From: Mangrovimicrobium sediminis
GTDB lineage: Bacteria > Pseudomonadota > Gammaproteobacteria > Pseudomonadales > Halieaceae
Assembly: GCF_004745945.1 (NCBI RefSeq)
Contig: NZ_SRLE01000012.1
Location: forward strand, 1 to 64,000
Direction of reading: 5' to 3'
DNA length: 64,000 bases
The notes under the pieces are model-generated. The model made no database searches. It was not told where the DNA came from and was given only the letters and a program-made list of their open reading frames with translations. Shown piece by piece: positions 7,965 to 17,348 of the stretch. The stretch's first letter is position 1. The number at the start of each line of letters is the position of its first letter. A program made the position numbers and the translations under genes.

Positions 7965-9689
7965 ATGCAATGCCGCAACGTCCGTTCAACGGGGGGACTG
8001 CTCGCCGCAGTGCTCACCGGTTTCAGCAGTTTCGCCCTGGCCGCGCCGGATACCGTGTTCATCAACGCCCGGGCCTACACCATGGACCCGCAGCAGCCGT
8101 GGGCACAGGCCGTGGCGGTGGAGGATGGCCGCATCAGCTATGTCGGCGACAACGCCGGTGCAACGGCACTGGGCGATGCCGACACCCGCCTGGTCAACCT
8201 GGACGGCAAAATGCTGCTGCCGGGCTTCATCGATACCCATATTCACCCCCTGTCCGGCGGCGCCTATGCGCAAACCCTGTCGCTGGTGACCAGCGGCACG
8301 GTGGATGAATGGGTGGCGGCCATCGCCGAGTACGCGAAGGACAACCCCGGCGACGGCCTGATCTTCGGCTATGGTTTCCTCGCTACCACCTTCGGACCCG
8401 CCGGCCCGACCCGGCAGATGATCGACGCCGTGGTCGCCGACCGCCCGGTGCTGATCATGGACGAGGGCTTCCACGGCGCCTGGGCCAACAGCGCGGCCCT
8501 GCAACAGCTCGGCATTACCCGCGATACGCCGGACCCGGTGCCCGGCTTCAGCTACTACAAGCGCGATGCCAGCGGCGAGCCCACCGGCTACCTGCTGGAG
8601 GAAACCGCCGGCATGGCCATGGACGCGCTGGAGGCGATCTCCCCGGAGAGCATCATCGACGGCAGCGAAGTGATCATCGACACACTCAACAGCTTTGGCG
8701 TCACCGCGCTGTTCGATGCCCACGAGATGGATATCGCCGACAGCCTGCCGCAGGTGCTGGGCGAGCTGACCGAGCGCGATGCGTTGACCGTGCGCATCGT
8801 CGGCAGCTACAAGCCTGCCGGTCCCGCGGAAATCGGCGACGCGGTCGAGACAACCCTGGCCTGGGGCCGCGAGCTGCGCGGCGAGCGCTACCAGTTCGAC
8901 GTGCTCAAGCTGATGCTGGACGGCACGGTGGAGGGCCGCACCGCCGCCATGTTCGAGGACTACCAGGGCGAACCGGGCAACCGCGGCGACCTGGTGTTCG
9001 ACCAGCCCCAGGTGTCCGCGGCGCTGGTCGCCGCGGCGGCGGCGGGGGTGGACGTACACATGCACGCCATCGGCGACCGCGCGGTGAACCAGGCGCTGAA
9101 CGGCGTGGAGGCGGCGCGCAAGGCGCACCCGGACAGCGGCTCGCGCTACACCATCTGCCATATCGAGGTGATTGCCGACGCGGACCTCGACCGCTTCGCC
9201 AAACTGGGGGTGATCGCCCAGTCCAGCCCGCTGTGGGCGTCCTACGACTACGCCGGCGAGGCGTTTGTCAGCGACGACCAGTTCCAGCGCTACTGGCGCT
9301 ACCACAGCCTCGCCGAGCGCGGCGTGCGCCTGACCTGGGGCAGCGACTACCCGGCCAGCGGCGGTGGCCTGCAGGGCATGTCACCCCTGCTGCAGATGGA
9401 GATCGGCATCACCCGGCAGGACGCGGGCGACCCGCAGGCGCCGGTGCAGCCGCTGCCGAGCGAGCGCATGGACGTGGCGGCGATGATTCGCGGTTACACC
9501 CTGGACGCGGCCTACCAGTTGCACATGGAAGACCAGCTGGGTTCGCTGCAAGTGGGCAAGCTGGCCGACCTCGTGGTGCTGGAGCGCGACCTGTTCGAGG
9601 TGCCCAGTCACGAGATCCACGCGGTGGGGGTCAGTGCCACCTACCTCGGCGGCGAGCAGGTTTTCGCTGCCGAAGCTGCGCAGGACTGA
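7965..9689 (+). CDS. Secreted YtcJ-type amidohydrolase
   Basis: A 574-residue metal-dependent hydrolase of the amidohydrolase_3/YtcJ group. The start at 7965 follows a strong GGAGGAG site. The N-terminus is a signal peptide ending near FALAAP, so it acts in the periplasm or beyond. Metal-site motifs are GFIDTHIHPL near residue 90, VHMHAIGDRAVNQAL near 365 and LTWGSDYPAS near 455. The C-terminal segment (GKLADLVVLERD) is typical of the composite beta-sandwich. The family cleaves amide or cyclic amide bonds of diverse substrates, and this one is unassigned. A terminator follows directly, so it ends the receptor operon. Confidence 0.87.
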   Translation: MQCRNVRSTGGLLAAVLTGFSSFALAAPDTVFINARAYTMDPQQPWAQAVAVEDGRISYVGDNAGATALGDADTRLVNLDGKMLLPGFIDTHIHPLSGGAYAQTLSLVTSGTVDEWVAAIAEYAKDNPGDGLIFGYGFLATTFGPAGPTRQMIDAVVADRPVLIMDEGFHGAWANSAALQQLGITRDTPDPVPGFSYYKRDASGEPTGYLLEETAGMAMDALEAISPESIIDGSEVIIDTLNSFGVTALFDAHEMDIADSLPQVLGELTERDALTVRIVGSYKPAGPAEIGDAVETTLAWGRELRGERYQFDVLKLMLDGTVEGRTAAMFEDYQGEPGNRGDLVFDQPQVSAALVAAAAAGVDVHMHAIGDRAVNQALNGVEAARKAHPDSGSRYTICHIEVIADADLDRFAKLGVIAQSSPLWASYDYAGEAFVSDDQFQRYWRYHSLAERGVRLTWGSDYPASGGGLQGMSPLLQMEIGITRQDAGDPQAPVQPLPSERMDVAAMIRGYTLDAAYQLHMEDQLGSLQVGKLADLVVLERDLFEVPSHEIHAVGVSATYLGGEQVFAAEAAQD

Positions 9690-9707
9690 GGGTCAGCCGC
9701 GACGAAC

Positions 9708-9732
9708 GGGGAGCTAGCGCTCCCCTTTTTTT
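9708..9732 (+). terminator. Rho-independent terminator after the amidohydrolase
   Basis: A 7-bp stem (GGGGAGC 9708-9714 with GCTCCCC 9719-9725) is followed by seven T residues. It overlaps the last codons of the convergent LuxR-type gene. Confidence 0.88.
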
Positions 9733-10568
9733 GCCGGGCGCGGCGGCGGCTGCAGGTAGGCGATCAGGGTGTCGCCGCCGCTGTAGTCCTGCGCGCTCAT
9801 CAGTGAATCCAGGAACAGGTAGAACAGCTCCGCCTGCGAGGAGACCTCGAGCTTGGCATAGGCGTGCTTGCGGTGCAGCTTGACCGTCTCCATTGAAATC
9901 GACAGCTTGTCCGCCACGGTCTTGGTGCTGTGCCCGTGCAGCACAAGGTTGATGACCTGGGTCTCGCGCTCGGTGAGTAGGCTGCGGCCGAAGGACTCCA
10001 GCGCGCTGTGCAGTTGCGCGCGCAGGTTGACCCCGGCGTCCTGCACCGGGCGCAGCGCCCAGTGCTTGCGCGCCAGCGCGGCCACCGCCGGGTAGACGTC
10101 CTGCAGCAGCTCGCACTCGCGCCGGGTGAAACTGGCGCGCGCTGCGGTCTTGCCCAGGGCCACGTTGACGAAGCCCGTCTCGCTCACCGGAATGATAAAT
10201 CCGCACTCATCCTGGTAGCCGCAGCTGCGGTACCAGGTCTTGTAGTACTCGCTTTCCTTGAAGCCCTGCGGCGAGAGGTCGCGCAGGCGGAACACGCCGC
10301 TGAGACCGTCGCTGGAGCCGGCCAGGTAGTAGGGGTCGAGCAGGAAGGCGCCCTTGACGAAATTGTCCAGCGTGGAGCGCTCGGCGGTGGCCGGCACCTC
10401 GAAATACTCGATGACCGGCAGCTCGGTCTCCGGGTAGAGGATGACCGTGGCGTCGTCCACCGGTACCAGTTCGCGCAGGGTGGCGACCAGCTCGCGCGGG
10501 AAATCGTCGCTGTCGACGTTGTCGATGAGGCCGGCGAGGTGCTGGCTGTAGGTGGCGAGCTGGGACAT
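9714..10568 (-). CDS. LuxR-family transcriptional regulator
   Basis: A 284-residue regulator. The N-terminal part (to about 190) is a sensor-like region of GAF/autoinducer-domain character without a recognised ligand signature. The C-terminal part is a LuxR/GerE helix-turn-helix (SLLTERETQVINLVLHGHS, then TVKLHRKHAYAKLEV). No receiver domain or LuxI synthase is seen, so it is probably a ligand-responsive solo regulator. It is divergent from the AraC gene (135-base gap). Together they may control the oxygenase genes downstream or the amidohydrolase operon; this is inferred from position only. Confidence 0.85.
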   Translation of the reverse strand: MSQLATYSQHLAGLIDNVDSDDFPRELVATLRELVPVDDATVILYPETELPVIEYFEVPATAERSTLDNFVKGAFLLDPYYLAGSSDGLSGVFRLRDLSPQGFKESEYYKTWYRSCGYQDECGFIIPVSETGFVNVALGKTAARASFTRRECELLQDVYPAVAALARKHWALRPVQDAGVNLRAQLHSALESFGRSLLTERETQVINLVLHGHSTKTVADKLSISMETVKLHRKHAYAKLEVSSQAELFYLFLDSLMSAQDYSGGDTLIAYLQPPPRPAKKGER

Positions 10569-10703
10569 GGTCGGGCGTATGGGGATTTGTACGCATAATA
10601 ACCCAATCTGCGGGCCGGCGCCCCAGGCCGGTTCGTCCCCGCGCCGGCAGCGGTGCTAGACTGGTCTGTCACCACGCGGCGTGCGAAGGCGCCGGAACAG
10701 GCC

Positions 10704-11594
10704 ATGCAGCAGATCGTCGAGAAACAACTCGCGCTGGACGAAGTCAGCGTCCACCTGGAAACCCTGCGCTGGGAGGGGGTGGAGTCGATGCCGGCCTATT
10801 CCGGCTACCGCCTGTCCCAGCGCCTGTCCGACACCCATTCCCCCCTGCGCATCGGCAACGCGGATGTGCCCGAGGTATTGCCGCGGGTGCGTTCCGTCGG
10901 CCTGCTGCCACCGGGGCGCTCGATCCGCATGTTTCCGGTGGAGGCACCGCTGCGCATCGTCTACTGCGTGTTCGACGAGCGCTGGTTCGAGGACGCCACC
11001 GGCTACGCCCTCGCCGACTGGGAGCGCCACATCGGCTCGCTGGTGCTGATCCGCAACCCGCGGCTGGAGCTGCTGATGCAGGATATCCACGCCGAGATGG
11101 AGCAGCCCGGCTTCGGCCACGAGCAGTTGATCGCCGCCGCGGCGCGCCTGCTGGTGGTGGAACTCGGGCGCTTCATCCGCGAACTGGAGGCCAGGGCCGG
11201 CGGCCAGGGCGAGGGCCCGGGCATGGCGCCCTGGCAGTTGCGCCGGGTGCAGGATCGTATCGAGGCCTCGCTGGAGCTGGGCTACCCGGGCCTCGGTGAA
11301 CTCGCCGAGCTGTGCGGCATCAGTCAGGGCCACCTGGCGCGGTCGTTCAAGGCCTCCACCGGCTGGCAGATCCACAAGTACATCGCCGAGCAGCGCCTGC
11401 GCAGCGCCCAGGTGCTGCTCGCCCAGCCCGCGCTCAGCTGCGAGGAGATCGCCCAGCGCCTGGGCTTCAAGAGTCCCGCGTATTTCTCCACCGTGTTCCG
11501 GCGCATGACCGGGCGCACGCCTACCGAGTATCGCCGTCAGGCGCTGGCTGCCACGCCCGGCGTAGCGACTGAACTGGCGAAACGCCTGGGATAA
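10704..11594 (+). CDS. AraC-family transcriptional regulator
   Basis: A 296-residue protein with a typical AraC/XylS C-terminal DNA-binding domain. The first helix-turn-helix is around LGELAELCGISQGHLARSF. The second is around CEEIAQRLGFKSPAYFSTVF, followed by the RRMTGRTPTEYRR signature. The N-terminal 180 residues are an uncharacterised sensor region. The ATG at 10704 is chosen over an upstream GTG because the extra residues are not family-like. It lies immediately upstream of the Rieske oxygenase gene in the same direction, so it is a likely activator of that pair. Confidence 0.88.
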   Translation: MQQIVEKQLALDEVSVHLETLRWEGVESMPAYSGYRLSQRLSDTHSPLRIGNADVPEVLPRVRSVGLLPPGRSIRMFPVEAPLRIVYCVFDERWFEDATGYALADWERHIGSLVLIRNPRLELLMQDIHAEMEQPGFGHEQLIAAAARLLVVELGRFIRELEARAGGQGEGPGMAPWQLRRVQDRIEASLELGYPGLGELAELCGISQGHLARSFKASTGWQIHKYIAEQRLRSAQVLLAQPALSCEEIAQRLGFKSPAYFSTVFRRMTGRTPTEYRRQALAATPGVATELAKRLG

Positions 11595-11777
11595 CCCAGG
11601 ACCCACCCGCGCTATCGGTTTTCCGGCAGGCTATCGAATTCCTGACATTTTCGCCCGGCGCTTCGAGGGCCGCGCGTTTACAGCGCGGCGCGGCCGGGGC
11701 TATGGTATTTCGGCCTGTGCAGGTGCCTGCCAGGCGTGCACGACCAATAACAAGGGCACCGCGAAGGAGGGCAGCAC

Positions 11778-13160
11778 ATGCCGCAGCAGACACGTTCGGA
11801 ACCGGAGCTGCCGGGGGCCGCGGTCGACAATGGGCCGTATCTTTCCGAGCTGGATTTCAGCGCGTTCCGCATGCAGGTCAGCACCGACCGCTACAACTCC
11901 ACGGAGTACCTGGCGCGCGAGCGCGAACTGCTGTGGATGCGCACCTGGCAGGTGGCCGGGCGCGAGGACGAGCTGCCGGATACCGGCGACTGGACCGTGT
12001 ACACGCTGTTCGACCAGTCGTTCGTCATTGCCCGCGGCCGCGATGGACAGCTGCGCGGTTTCGTCAACGCCTGCCGCCATCGCGGCAATCAGTTGTGCGA
12101 GGGCAGCGGCCACGCTGCGCGCTTCACCTGCCCCTACCACCGCTGGTCCTTCGACCTCGACGGCCAGCTGGTTGGCGTGCCGCGGCCGGACTTCGACGGC
12201 TCGCTGGAAGTCTTCGTCGGCGAGCGCGAGGCACTGGGCCTGGTGCGGGTACCTGTCGAGTGCTTCGCAGGCTTCATGTTCATCAATCCGGACCCGCAGG
12301 CGGCCCCGCTGGCGGACTACCTGGGCGAAGTAGTGGACCTGCTGGCACCCTACCGCATGCACGAGATGGTGCCGGTGGGCATCAACGTGCGCGAGGCGCT
12401 GGACTGCAACTGGAAGGTGATCATGGATGCCTTCCAGGAGGGCTACCACATCCAGGGTGTACACCCGGAGCTGATCCCGGCGATGGACGAATCCCGCGAG
12501 CGCTACCGCTTCTACGGCGACCACAGCGTTGCCACCGCGCCCTTCGGTGCCTCCAACCTTGCCGACATCAGCCCCGCGGACCAGGTGGCGGCGATCCGCG
12601 AACTGCCGGCAACTTTCCCCGGCGTGGCGGAGGTACTGCCGCGCTTCGAGGAACTGCTCGAGGCCAGCCGTGGTACGGACGGCGAACTGGTGTTCACCGA
12701 GGCAGTGAACGCGCGCAGCCTGTTGCAACAGGCCACCCGCGATACGCTCACCGCGAAGGGCCTGGATGTCAGCGGCCTCACCGATACGCAGATGAGCGAT
12801 AACCATTTCTACCTGTTGTTCCCGAATTTCTTCCTCACTATCCGCGCCGGCGAGGCGACCTTCATCAGCTCGGTGCCGCACCCGGACGGCGACCCCAACC
12901 GCTGCATCTGGCACGTGACCGGCTTCATGTGGCTGCCGCCGGAGGAGCGCGCCGCGGCGCGCGCACCGCTGGTGGAGGTGAGCGAACCGGGCAGTTTCGA
13001 GTATTTCCTCGCCCTGCAGCAGGACTACGAACAGATGCAGCGGCAGCAGAAGGGCCTGCGCAATACGCGCCTCGAACACATGGCGCTGACCCGCCAGGAA
13101 GTGCGCCTGGCCTGGTTCCACGAAGTGCTGGACCGCTGGGTCGCGCAGGGCCCGGCCTGA
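11778..13160 (+). CDS. Rieske non-heme iron oxygenase, large (alpha) subunit
   Basis: A 460-residue aromatic ring-hydroxylating oxygenase alpha subunit. The Rieske [2Fe-2S] site is complete: CRHRG followed by CPYHRW at about residues 97-120. The mononuclear iron site is visible in DAFQEGYHIQGVHPE near residue 220. A GGAGGG site precedes the ATG. No beta subunit, ferredoxin or reductase is in the window, so redox partners must be encoded elsewhere. The substrate is unknown; members act on aromatics, steroids and betaines. A TauD-type dioxygenase follows after 47 bases, suggesting consecutive oxidative steps. Confidence 0.88.
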   Translation: MPQQTRSEPELPGAAVDNGPYLSELDFSAFRMQVSTDRYNSTEYLARERELLWMRTWQVAGREDELPDTGDWTVYTLFDQSFVIARGRDGQLRGFVNACRHRGNQLCEGSGHAARFTCPYHRWSFDLDGQLVGVPRPDFDGSLEVFVGEREALGLVRVPVECFAGFMFINPDPQAAPLADYLGEVVDLLAPYRMHEMVPVGINVREALDCNWKVIMDAFQEGYHIQGVHPELIPAMDESRERYRFYGDHSVATAPFGASNLADISPADQVAAIRELPATFPGVAEVLPRFEELLEASRGTDGELVFTEAVNARSLLQQATRDTLTAKGLDVSGLTDTQMSDNHFYLLFPNFFLTIRAGEATFISSVPHPDGDPNRCIWHVTGFMWLPPEERAAARAPLVEVSEPGSFEYFLALQQDYEQMQRQQKGLRNTRLEHMALTRQEVRLAWFHEVLDRWVAQGPA

Positions 13161-13207
13161 CGCCGCCGGGCCGACACATTTAAAATGACAACAGGAGGCT
13201 GGCAGCC

Positions 13208-14041
13208 ATGACCAGTGACATACAACCGCGCTTTCGGGTGCGCGATCTCAAGCCCGCGATCGGCAGCGAGGTCCTCAGCGATCGCGATACCCTGCTCGGC
13301 GGAGAGTATGCCGGACAGATCCGCGAGCTGATGGAGCAGCGCGGCGTGCTGGTGTTCCCCGGCATCGGCCTGGACGACGCCGACCAGGTGGCATTCACCA
13401 AAACCCTGGGTACATTTGCCTACGAGGTGCAGGGCGACGAGATCTTCAAGATCACCATGGACAGCCGCGAGAACGACCGCGCCGATTACCTCAAGGGTGC
13501 ATTTTTCTGGCACATCGACGGCACCATGTCCAAGGTGCCGATCCTGGCCTCCATCCTCACCGCGCGGGTGCTGCCCAGCGAGGGCGGTGATACCGAGTTC
13601 TGCAACACCTACGCCGCCTACGATGCGCTGCCCGAGTCGCGCAAGGCGGAGATTGAAGACCTGCGCGTGCTGCATTCATTCTGGAACTCCCAGCTCTACC
13701 ACCAGCCGGAACCGACCCTGGCCAAACTGGAGGAGTGGATGTCGTTGGGTACCCAGGAGCTGCCGCTGGTGTGGAAACACCGCTCCGGGCGCAAGTCGCT
13801 GGTCCTCGGCAATACCGCGCAATACGTGATCGGTATGGACAGCATGGGCAGCGCGCGCCTGCTGCACGGCCTGCGCGAGTGGGCCACCGGCGAGGCGTTC
13901 TTCTATCGCCACCAGTGGTCGCCGGGCGACATGGTGATCTGGGACAACACCGGCACCATGCACCGCGCCACACCTTACGACGCGGCCAGCGGGCGCATGA
14001 TGCACCGCACCAAGCTGGAGGGCGAGGAGCCCTTCCAGTAG
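13208..14041 (+). CDS. TauD/TfdA-family alpha-ketoglutarate-dependent dioxygenase
   Basis: A 277-residue Fe(II)/2-oxoglutarate oxygenase. The iron-binding HxD is in FFWHIDGTMSKVP near residue 103 and the distal histidine is in WDNTGTMHRATPYD near residue 256, with the arginine of RMMHRT behind it. A strong AGGAGG site precedes the start. It is probably cotranscribed with the Rieske gene (47-base gap). The family includes taurine, 2,4-D and carnitine-related oxygenases. The substrate here is not evident. Confidence 0.88.
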   Translation: MTSDIQPRFRVRDLKPAIGSEVLSDRDTLLGGEYAGQIRELMEQRGVLVFPGIGLDDADQVAFTKTLGTFAYEVQGDEIFKITMDSRENDRADYLKGAFFWHIDGTMSKVPILASILTARVLPSEGGDTEFCNTYAAYDALPESRKAEIEDLRVLHSFWNSQLYHQPEPTLAKLEEWMSLGTQELPLVWKHRSGRKSLVLGNTAQYVIGMDSMGSARLLHGLREWATGEAFFYRHQWSPGDMVIWDNTGTMHRATPYDAASGRMMHRTKLEGEEPFQ

Positions 14042-14060
14042 GGCGCGGTATGCGCCGGCG

Positions 14061-14516
14061 TCAGTCGGTGCTGGCGGCGGCCGCGTCCACAATCCACTGC
14101 CCGGAGTTCTGCGCCTGCTCGTAGATGTCGAGGTGGCTGATGCGGTTGTCATCGTTGAAGCGGTACACGGCGATCACGTTCTTGCGAATGAACTCCTCGC
14201 CCTTGTAGTGGCGCTCCTCGATTTCCTGGAACACGCTGCGGCCGACCTCGGTGATATGGAACACCGTGGTCTCGAAGCGCGTGCCGCCGGCCCACTCGGT
14301 GAGGAAGCGCGCGTACTGCGCCCAGTCGAGTTCCTCGAGGTAGGCGCCCACCCGCTTGAACTCGTCCACCGCGACGACCTCCTTCAACGGGTCCCAGTCG
14401 GCCTCGGTGAGCTGGCCGCCGGTAACCCGGCTTTCGATCATCTCGCAGTAGCGCAGCACGATCTCGGTGAGCGGCCCGGCGCTGTCGGTGCTGCCGGTGG
14501 CTGTGGTGAATTGCAT
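14061..14516 (-). CDS. SnoaL/NTF2-like fold protein
   Basis: A small 151-residue protein with the cone-shaped SnoaL-like fold pattern. It has aromatic-rich segments ([28 protein letters not shown]) and ends in [11 protein letters not shown], typical of limonene-epoxide hydrolase-like or SnoaL-like proteins. Relatives are often isomerases, hydrolases or ligand-binding partners of oxidative catabolic pathways. It is convergent with the TauD gene (19-base gap). No catalytic assignment can be made. Confidence 0.65.
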   Translation of the reverse strand: MQFTTATGSTDSAGPLTEIVLRYCEMIESRVTGGQLTEADWDPLKEVVAVDEFKRVGAYLEELDWAQYARFLTEWAGGTRFETTVFHITEVGRSVFQEIEERHYKGEEFIRKNVIAVYRFNDDNRISHLDIYEQAQNSGQWIVDAAAASTD

Positions 14517-14751
14517 GGTCTCTCCCGCGGTGTTATCGGTTATTGTCCGCCCGTTCCGGGCAGTAGCTACGCTAGGCCGAAGCCGGCTCGGTGTAAACCG
14601 TCGCGCCGTCGGCCGTGGTTTTTTGCATCAGGATTTCGAAAGTCACACGCGAAGTCGAAAGCGCCCGGCCTCCCCCCAGAAGGGAATGGGTATCCCCGCG
14701 CTACCCTGTTACCGTGGCGCGCTTTTCGAACCAGTAACGGAGGTGTGCGCG

Positions 14752-15933
14752 ATGGCTGGCACCCAGTGGCAGAAATTCGACTGGCAGGACCCCTTCGGCC
14801 TGCAGCGGCAACTGACTGATGAGCAGCGCATGGTGCAGGACAGCGCGCGCCAGTACGCGCAGGACAAGCTCCTGCCACGTGTGCGCGAGGCGTTCCGCCG
14901 TGAAGAGACCGACCCGGCCATCTTCCGCGAGATGGGCGAACTGGGCCTGCTCGGCTCCACTATCGAGGGCTACGGCTGCCCGGGTGTGGACGAAATCTGC
15001 TATGGCCTGGTTGCCCGCGAGGTGGAGGCCGTGGACTCCGGCTACCGCTCGATGATGAGCGTGCAGTCCTCGCTGGTGATGTACCCGATCTACGCCTACG
15101 GCGACGAGGCCCAGCGCGAGAAGTACCTGCCGAAACTGGCCAGCGGCGAGTGGATCGGTTGCTTCGGCCTCACCGAGCCGGACCACGGCTCCGACCCCGG
15201 CGGCATGGTCACCCGCGCGCGCACGGTGGACGGCGGCTATCGCCTGTCCGGCGCCAAGATGTGGATCACCAACAGCCCGATCGCCGATGTCTTCGTGGTC
15301 TGGGCCAAGACCGACGACGGTGTCATCCGCGGTTTCGTGCTGGAAAAAGGCATGGAAGGACTCTCGGCGCCCAAGATCGAGGGTAAGCTTGCGCTGCGCG
15401 CCTCGATCACCGGCGAGATCGTCATGGACGACGTGTTCGTTCCGGCGGAAAACCTGCTGCCCAATGTGCAGGGGCTGAAGGGGCCTTTCGGTTGCCTGAA
15501 CAAGGCGCGCTACGGCATCGCCTGGGGCGCACTTGGCGCGGCCCAGACCTGCTGGCACACCGCCCGCGATTACACCCTGGAGCGCAAGCAGTTCGGCCGG
15601 CCGCTGGCGGCAACCCAGCTGGTGCAGTTGAAGCTCGCCGACATGCAGACCGAAATTTCTGTCGCCCTGCAGGCCTGCTACCGCGCCGGCCAGTTGATGA
15701 GCGCCGGGGAGATGGCGCCGGAGCTGGTCTCGCTGATCAAGCGCAACTCTTGCGGTAAGGCACTGGAGATTGCGCGCACCGCCCGCGACATGCTCGGCGG
15801 CAACGGCATCTCCGACGAATACCCGGTGATGCGCCACATGTGCAACCTCGAGGTGGTCAACACCTACGAGGGCACCCACGACATCCACGCCCTGATCCTC
15901 GGGCGCACGCAGACGGATATTCCGGCGTTCTGA
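14752..15933 (+). CDS. gcdH: Glutaryl-CoA dehydrogenase
   Basis: A 393-residue acyl-CoA dehydrogenase that oxidises and decarboxylates glutaryl-CoA to crotonyl-CoA, using FAD, in lysine, tryptophan and aromatic catabolism. The family signature is strong: [15 protein letters not shown], the [11 protein letters not shown] stretch, the [16 protein letters not shown] stretch and the catalytic glutamate in [16 protein letters not shown]. The start at 14752 has a CGGAGG site at proper spacing; the frame is open upstream but does not look coding. It is monocistronic here, without the usual LysR regulator beside it. Confidence 0.95.
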   Translation: MAGTQWQKFDWQDPFGLQRQLTDEQRMVQDSARQYAQDKLLPRVREAFRREETDPAIFREMGELGLLGSTIEGYGCPGVDEICYGLVAREVEAVDSGYRSMMSVQSSLVMYPIYAYGDEAQREKYLPKLASGEWIGCFGLTEPDHGSDPGGMVTRARTVDGGYRLSGAKMWITNSPIADVFVVWAKTDDGVIRGFVLEKGMEGLSAPKIEGKLALRASITGEIVMDDVFVPAENLLPNVQGLKGPFGCLNKARYGIAWGALGAAQTCWHTARDYTLERKQFGRPLAATQLVQLKLADMQTEISVALQACYRAGQLMSAGEMAPELVSLIKRNSCGKALEIARTARDMLGGNGISDEYPVMRHMCNLEVVNTYEGTHDIHALILGRTQTDIPAF

Positions 15934-15954
15934 TTGTTGTCGCTGAGTGTCAGC

Positions 15955-15979
15955 GCCGCCCCGGGAACGCCGGGGCGGC
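15955..15979. terminator. Strong GC hairpin between convergent genes
   Basis: A perfect 10-bp stem (15955-15964 with 15970-15979) with a 5-base loop sits between the convergent gcdH and ald genes. There is no long T-tract, so termination is plausible but not certain. Confidence 0.55.
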
Positions 15980-16045
15980 AGCATCAAAAATTTGGGGAAA
16001 TCGGAAAGGGCGATCCGCCTGCGGCGCAGGCGGACGCGATGACTG

Positions 16046-17167
16046 TCAGCCGTTTGCCAACACCTGCTCCGGCGGGTGGTATTCGTAGCCCAGCGCTTCG
16101 GCCACCGCTTCACAGGTGACTGCACTTTCAAAGATATTCAAGCCGTTCATCAGGTGGCGATCGTCGAGCAGCGCCTGCCGGTAGCCCTTGTCGGCCAGCG
16201 CCAGGGTGAAGGGTAGGGTGGCGTTGTTCAGGGCCATGGTCGAGGTGCGCGCGACGCCGCCGGGCATGTTGGCTACGCAGTAGTGCACCACGCCTTCCTC
16301 GACGTAGGTCGGGTTCTCGTGGGTGGTCGGCCGGCTGGTTTCGAAACAGCCGCCCTGGTCGATGGCCACGTCCACCACCACCGATCCCGGGCGCATGGCG
16401 CGCAGCATCTCGCGGGTCACCAGCTTCGGAGCCGCGGCGCCCGGTACCAGTACTGCGCCGATCACCAGGTCCGCGCCAGTGACGTGCTTCCACAGGGCTT
16501 CGCGGGTGGAGTAGATGGTGTTGAGCATGCAGCCGAACTGGAAATCCAGCTCTTTCAGGCGTTTCAGCGAGCGGTCGAGCACAGTGACATGCGCCTCCAT
16601 GCCCATCGCCATGCGGATGGCGTTGGTACCGACCACGCCGCCGCCGATCACCACCACGCGCGCGGCTTCCACGCCGGGCACACCGCCCAGCAGCATGCCC
16701 GAGCCGCCCATGTGTTTTTCCAGTGCGTGGGCGCCGGCCTGGATGGACATGCGCCCGGCCACCTCGCTCATCGGCGAGAGCAGGGGCAGGGTGCCATCGT
16801 TGGCGGTAACGGTTTCGTAGGCGATGGCGATACAGCCGGAGTCGCGCAGCAGGCGGGTCTGCTCCGGGTCCGGCGCCAGGTGCAGGTAGGTGAACAGCAC
16901 CTGGCCTTCGCGCAGCATGCGGCATTCCTCGGGCTGCGGCTCCTTGACCTTGACGATCATGTCCGCGGCGGCGAATACATCTGCGGCGTTGCCGGCGATC
17001 TCCGCCCCGGCTTCGCGGTACATGTCGTCGCTGAGTCCCACGCCGTCGCCGGCGCCGGTCTCGACCAGCACGCGGTGGCCGTGGTGGACCAGCTCCGCCA
17101 CAGAACCGGTGGTCAGGCCCACGCGGAATTCCATGTTCTTGATTTCCTTCGGTACGCCGACGAGCAC
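16046..17167 (-). CDS. ald: Alanine dehydrogenase
   Basis: A 373-residue NAD-dependent L-alanine dehydrogenase that interconverts alanine and pyruvate plus ammonia. It starts with the family hallmark [17 protein letters not shown]. The nucleotide-binding glycine motif is [18 protein letters not shown] near residue 172. The family blocks TYLHLA and [16 protein letters not shown] are present. The start codon is GTG at 17167 with a GGAGG site. It is a single gene converging with gcdH. It links the pyruvate made by transaminases such as the SpuC-like enzyme to ammonia, but no operon link is visible. Confidence 0.95.
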   Translation of the reverse strand: MLVGVPKEIKNMEFRVGLTTGSVAELVHHGHRVLVETGAGDGVGLSDDMYREAGAEIAGNAADVFAAADMIVKVKEPQPEECRMLREGQVLFTYLHLAPDPEQTRLLRDSGCIAIAYETVTANDGTLPLLSPMSEVAGRMSIQAGAHALEKHMGGSGMLLGGVPGVEAARVVVIGGGVVGTNAIRMAMGMEAHVTVLDRSLKRLKELDFQFGCMLNTIYSTREALWKHVTGADLVIGAVLVPGAAAPKLVTREMLRAMRPGSVVVDVAIDQGGCFETSRPTTHENPTYVEEGVVHYCVANMPGGVARTSTMALNNATLPFTLALADKGYRQALLDDRHLMNGLNIFESAVTCEAVAEALGYEYHPPEQVLANG

Positions 17168-17348
17168 GCTGCCACCTCCACAGTAACGGGTTTGCGAATG
17201 CGCGTATGTTACGCCTTCATCGCGCGCATTGGATTACTCCAAAGGGGTAGCCGGAACTCGTCGCGGTAAGAACTCCACCGGCCGCGTATCTGCTACGCTG
17301 TAACGCTATCACTGCTATTATCGCCGGCTTTCCCAGGGAGATCTCCGC

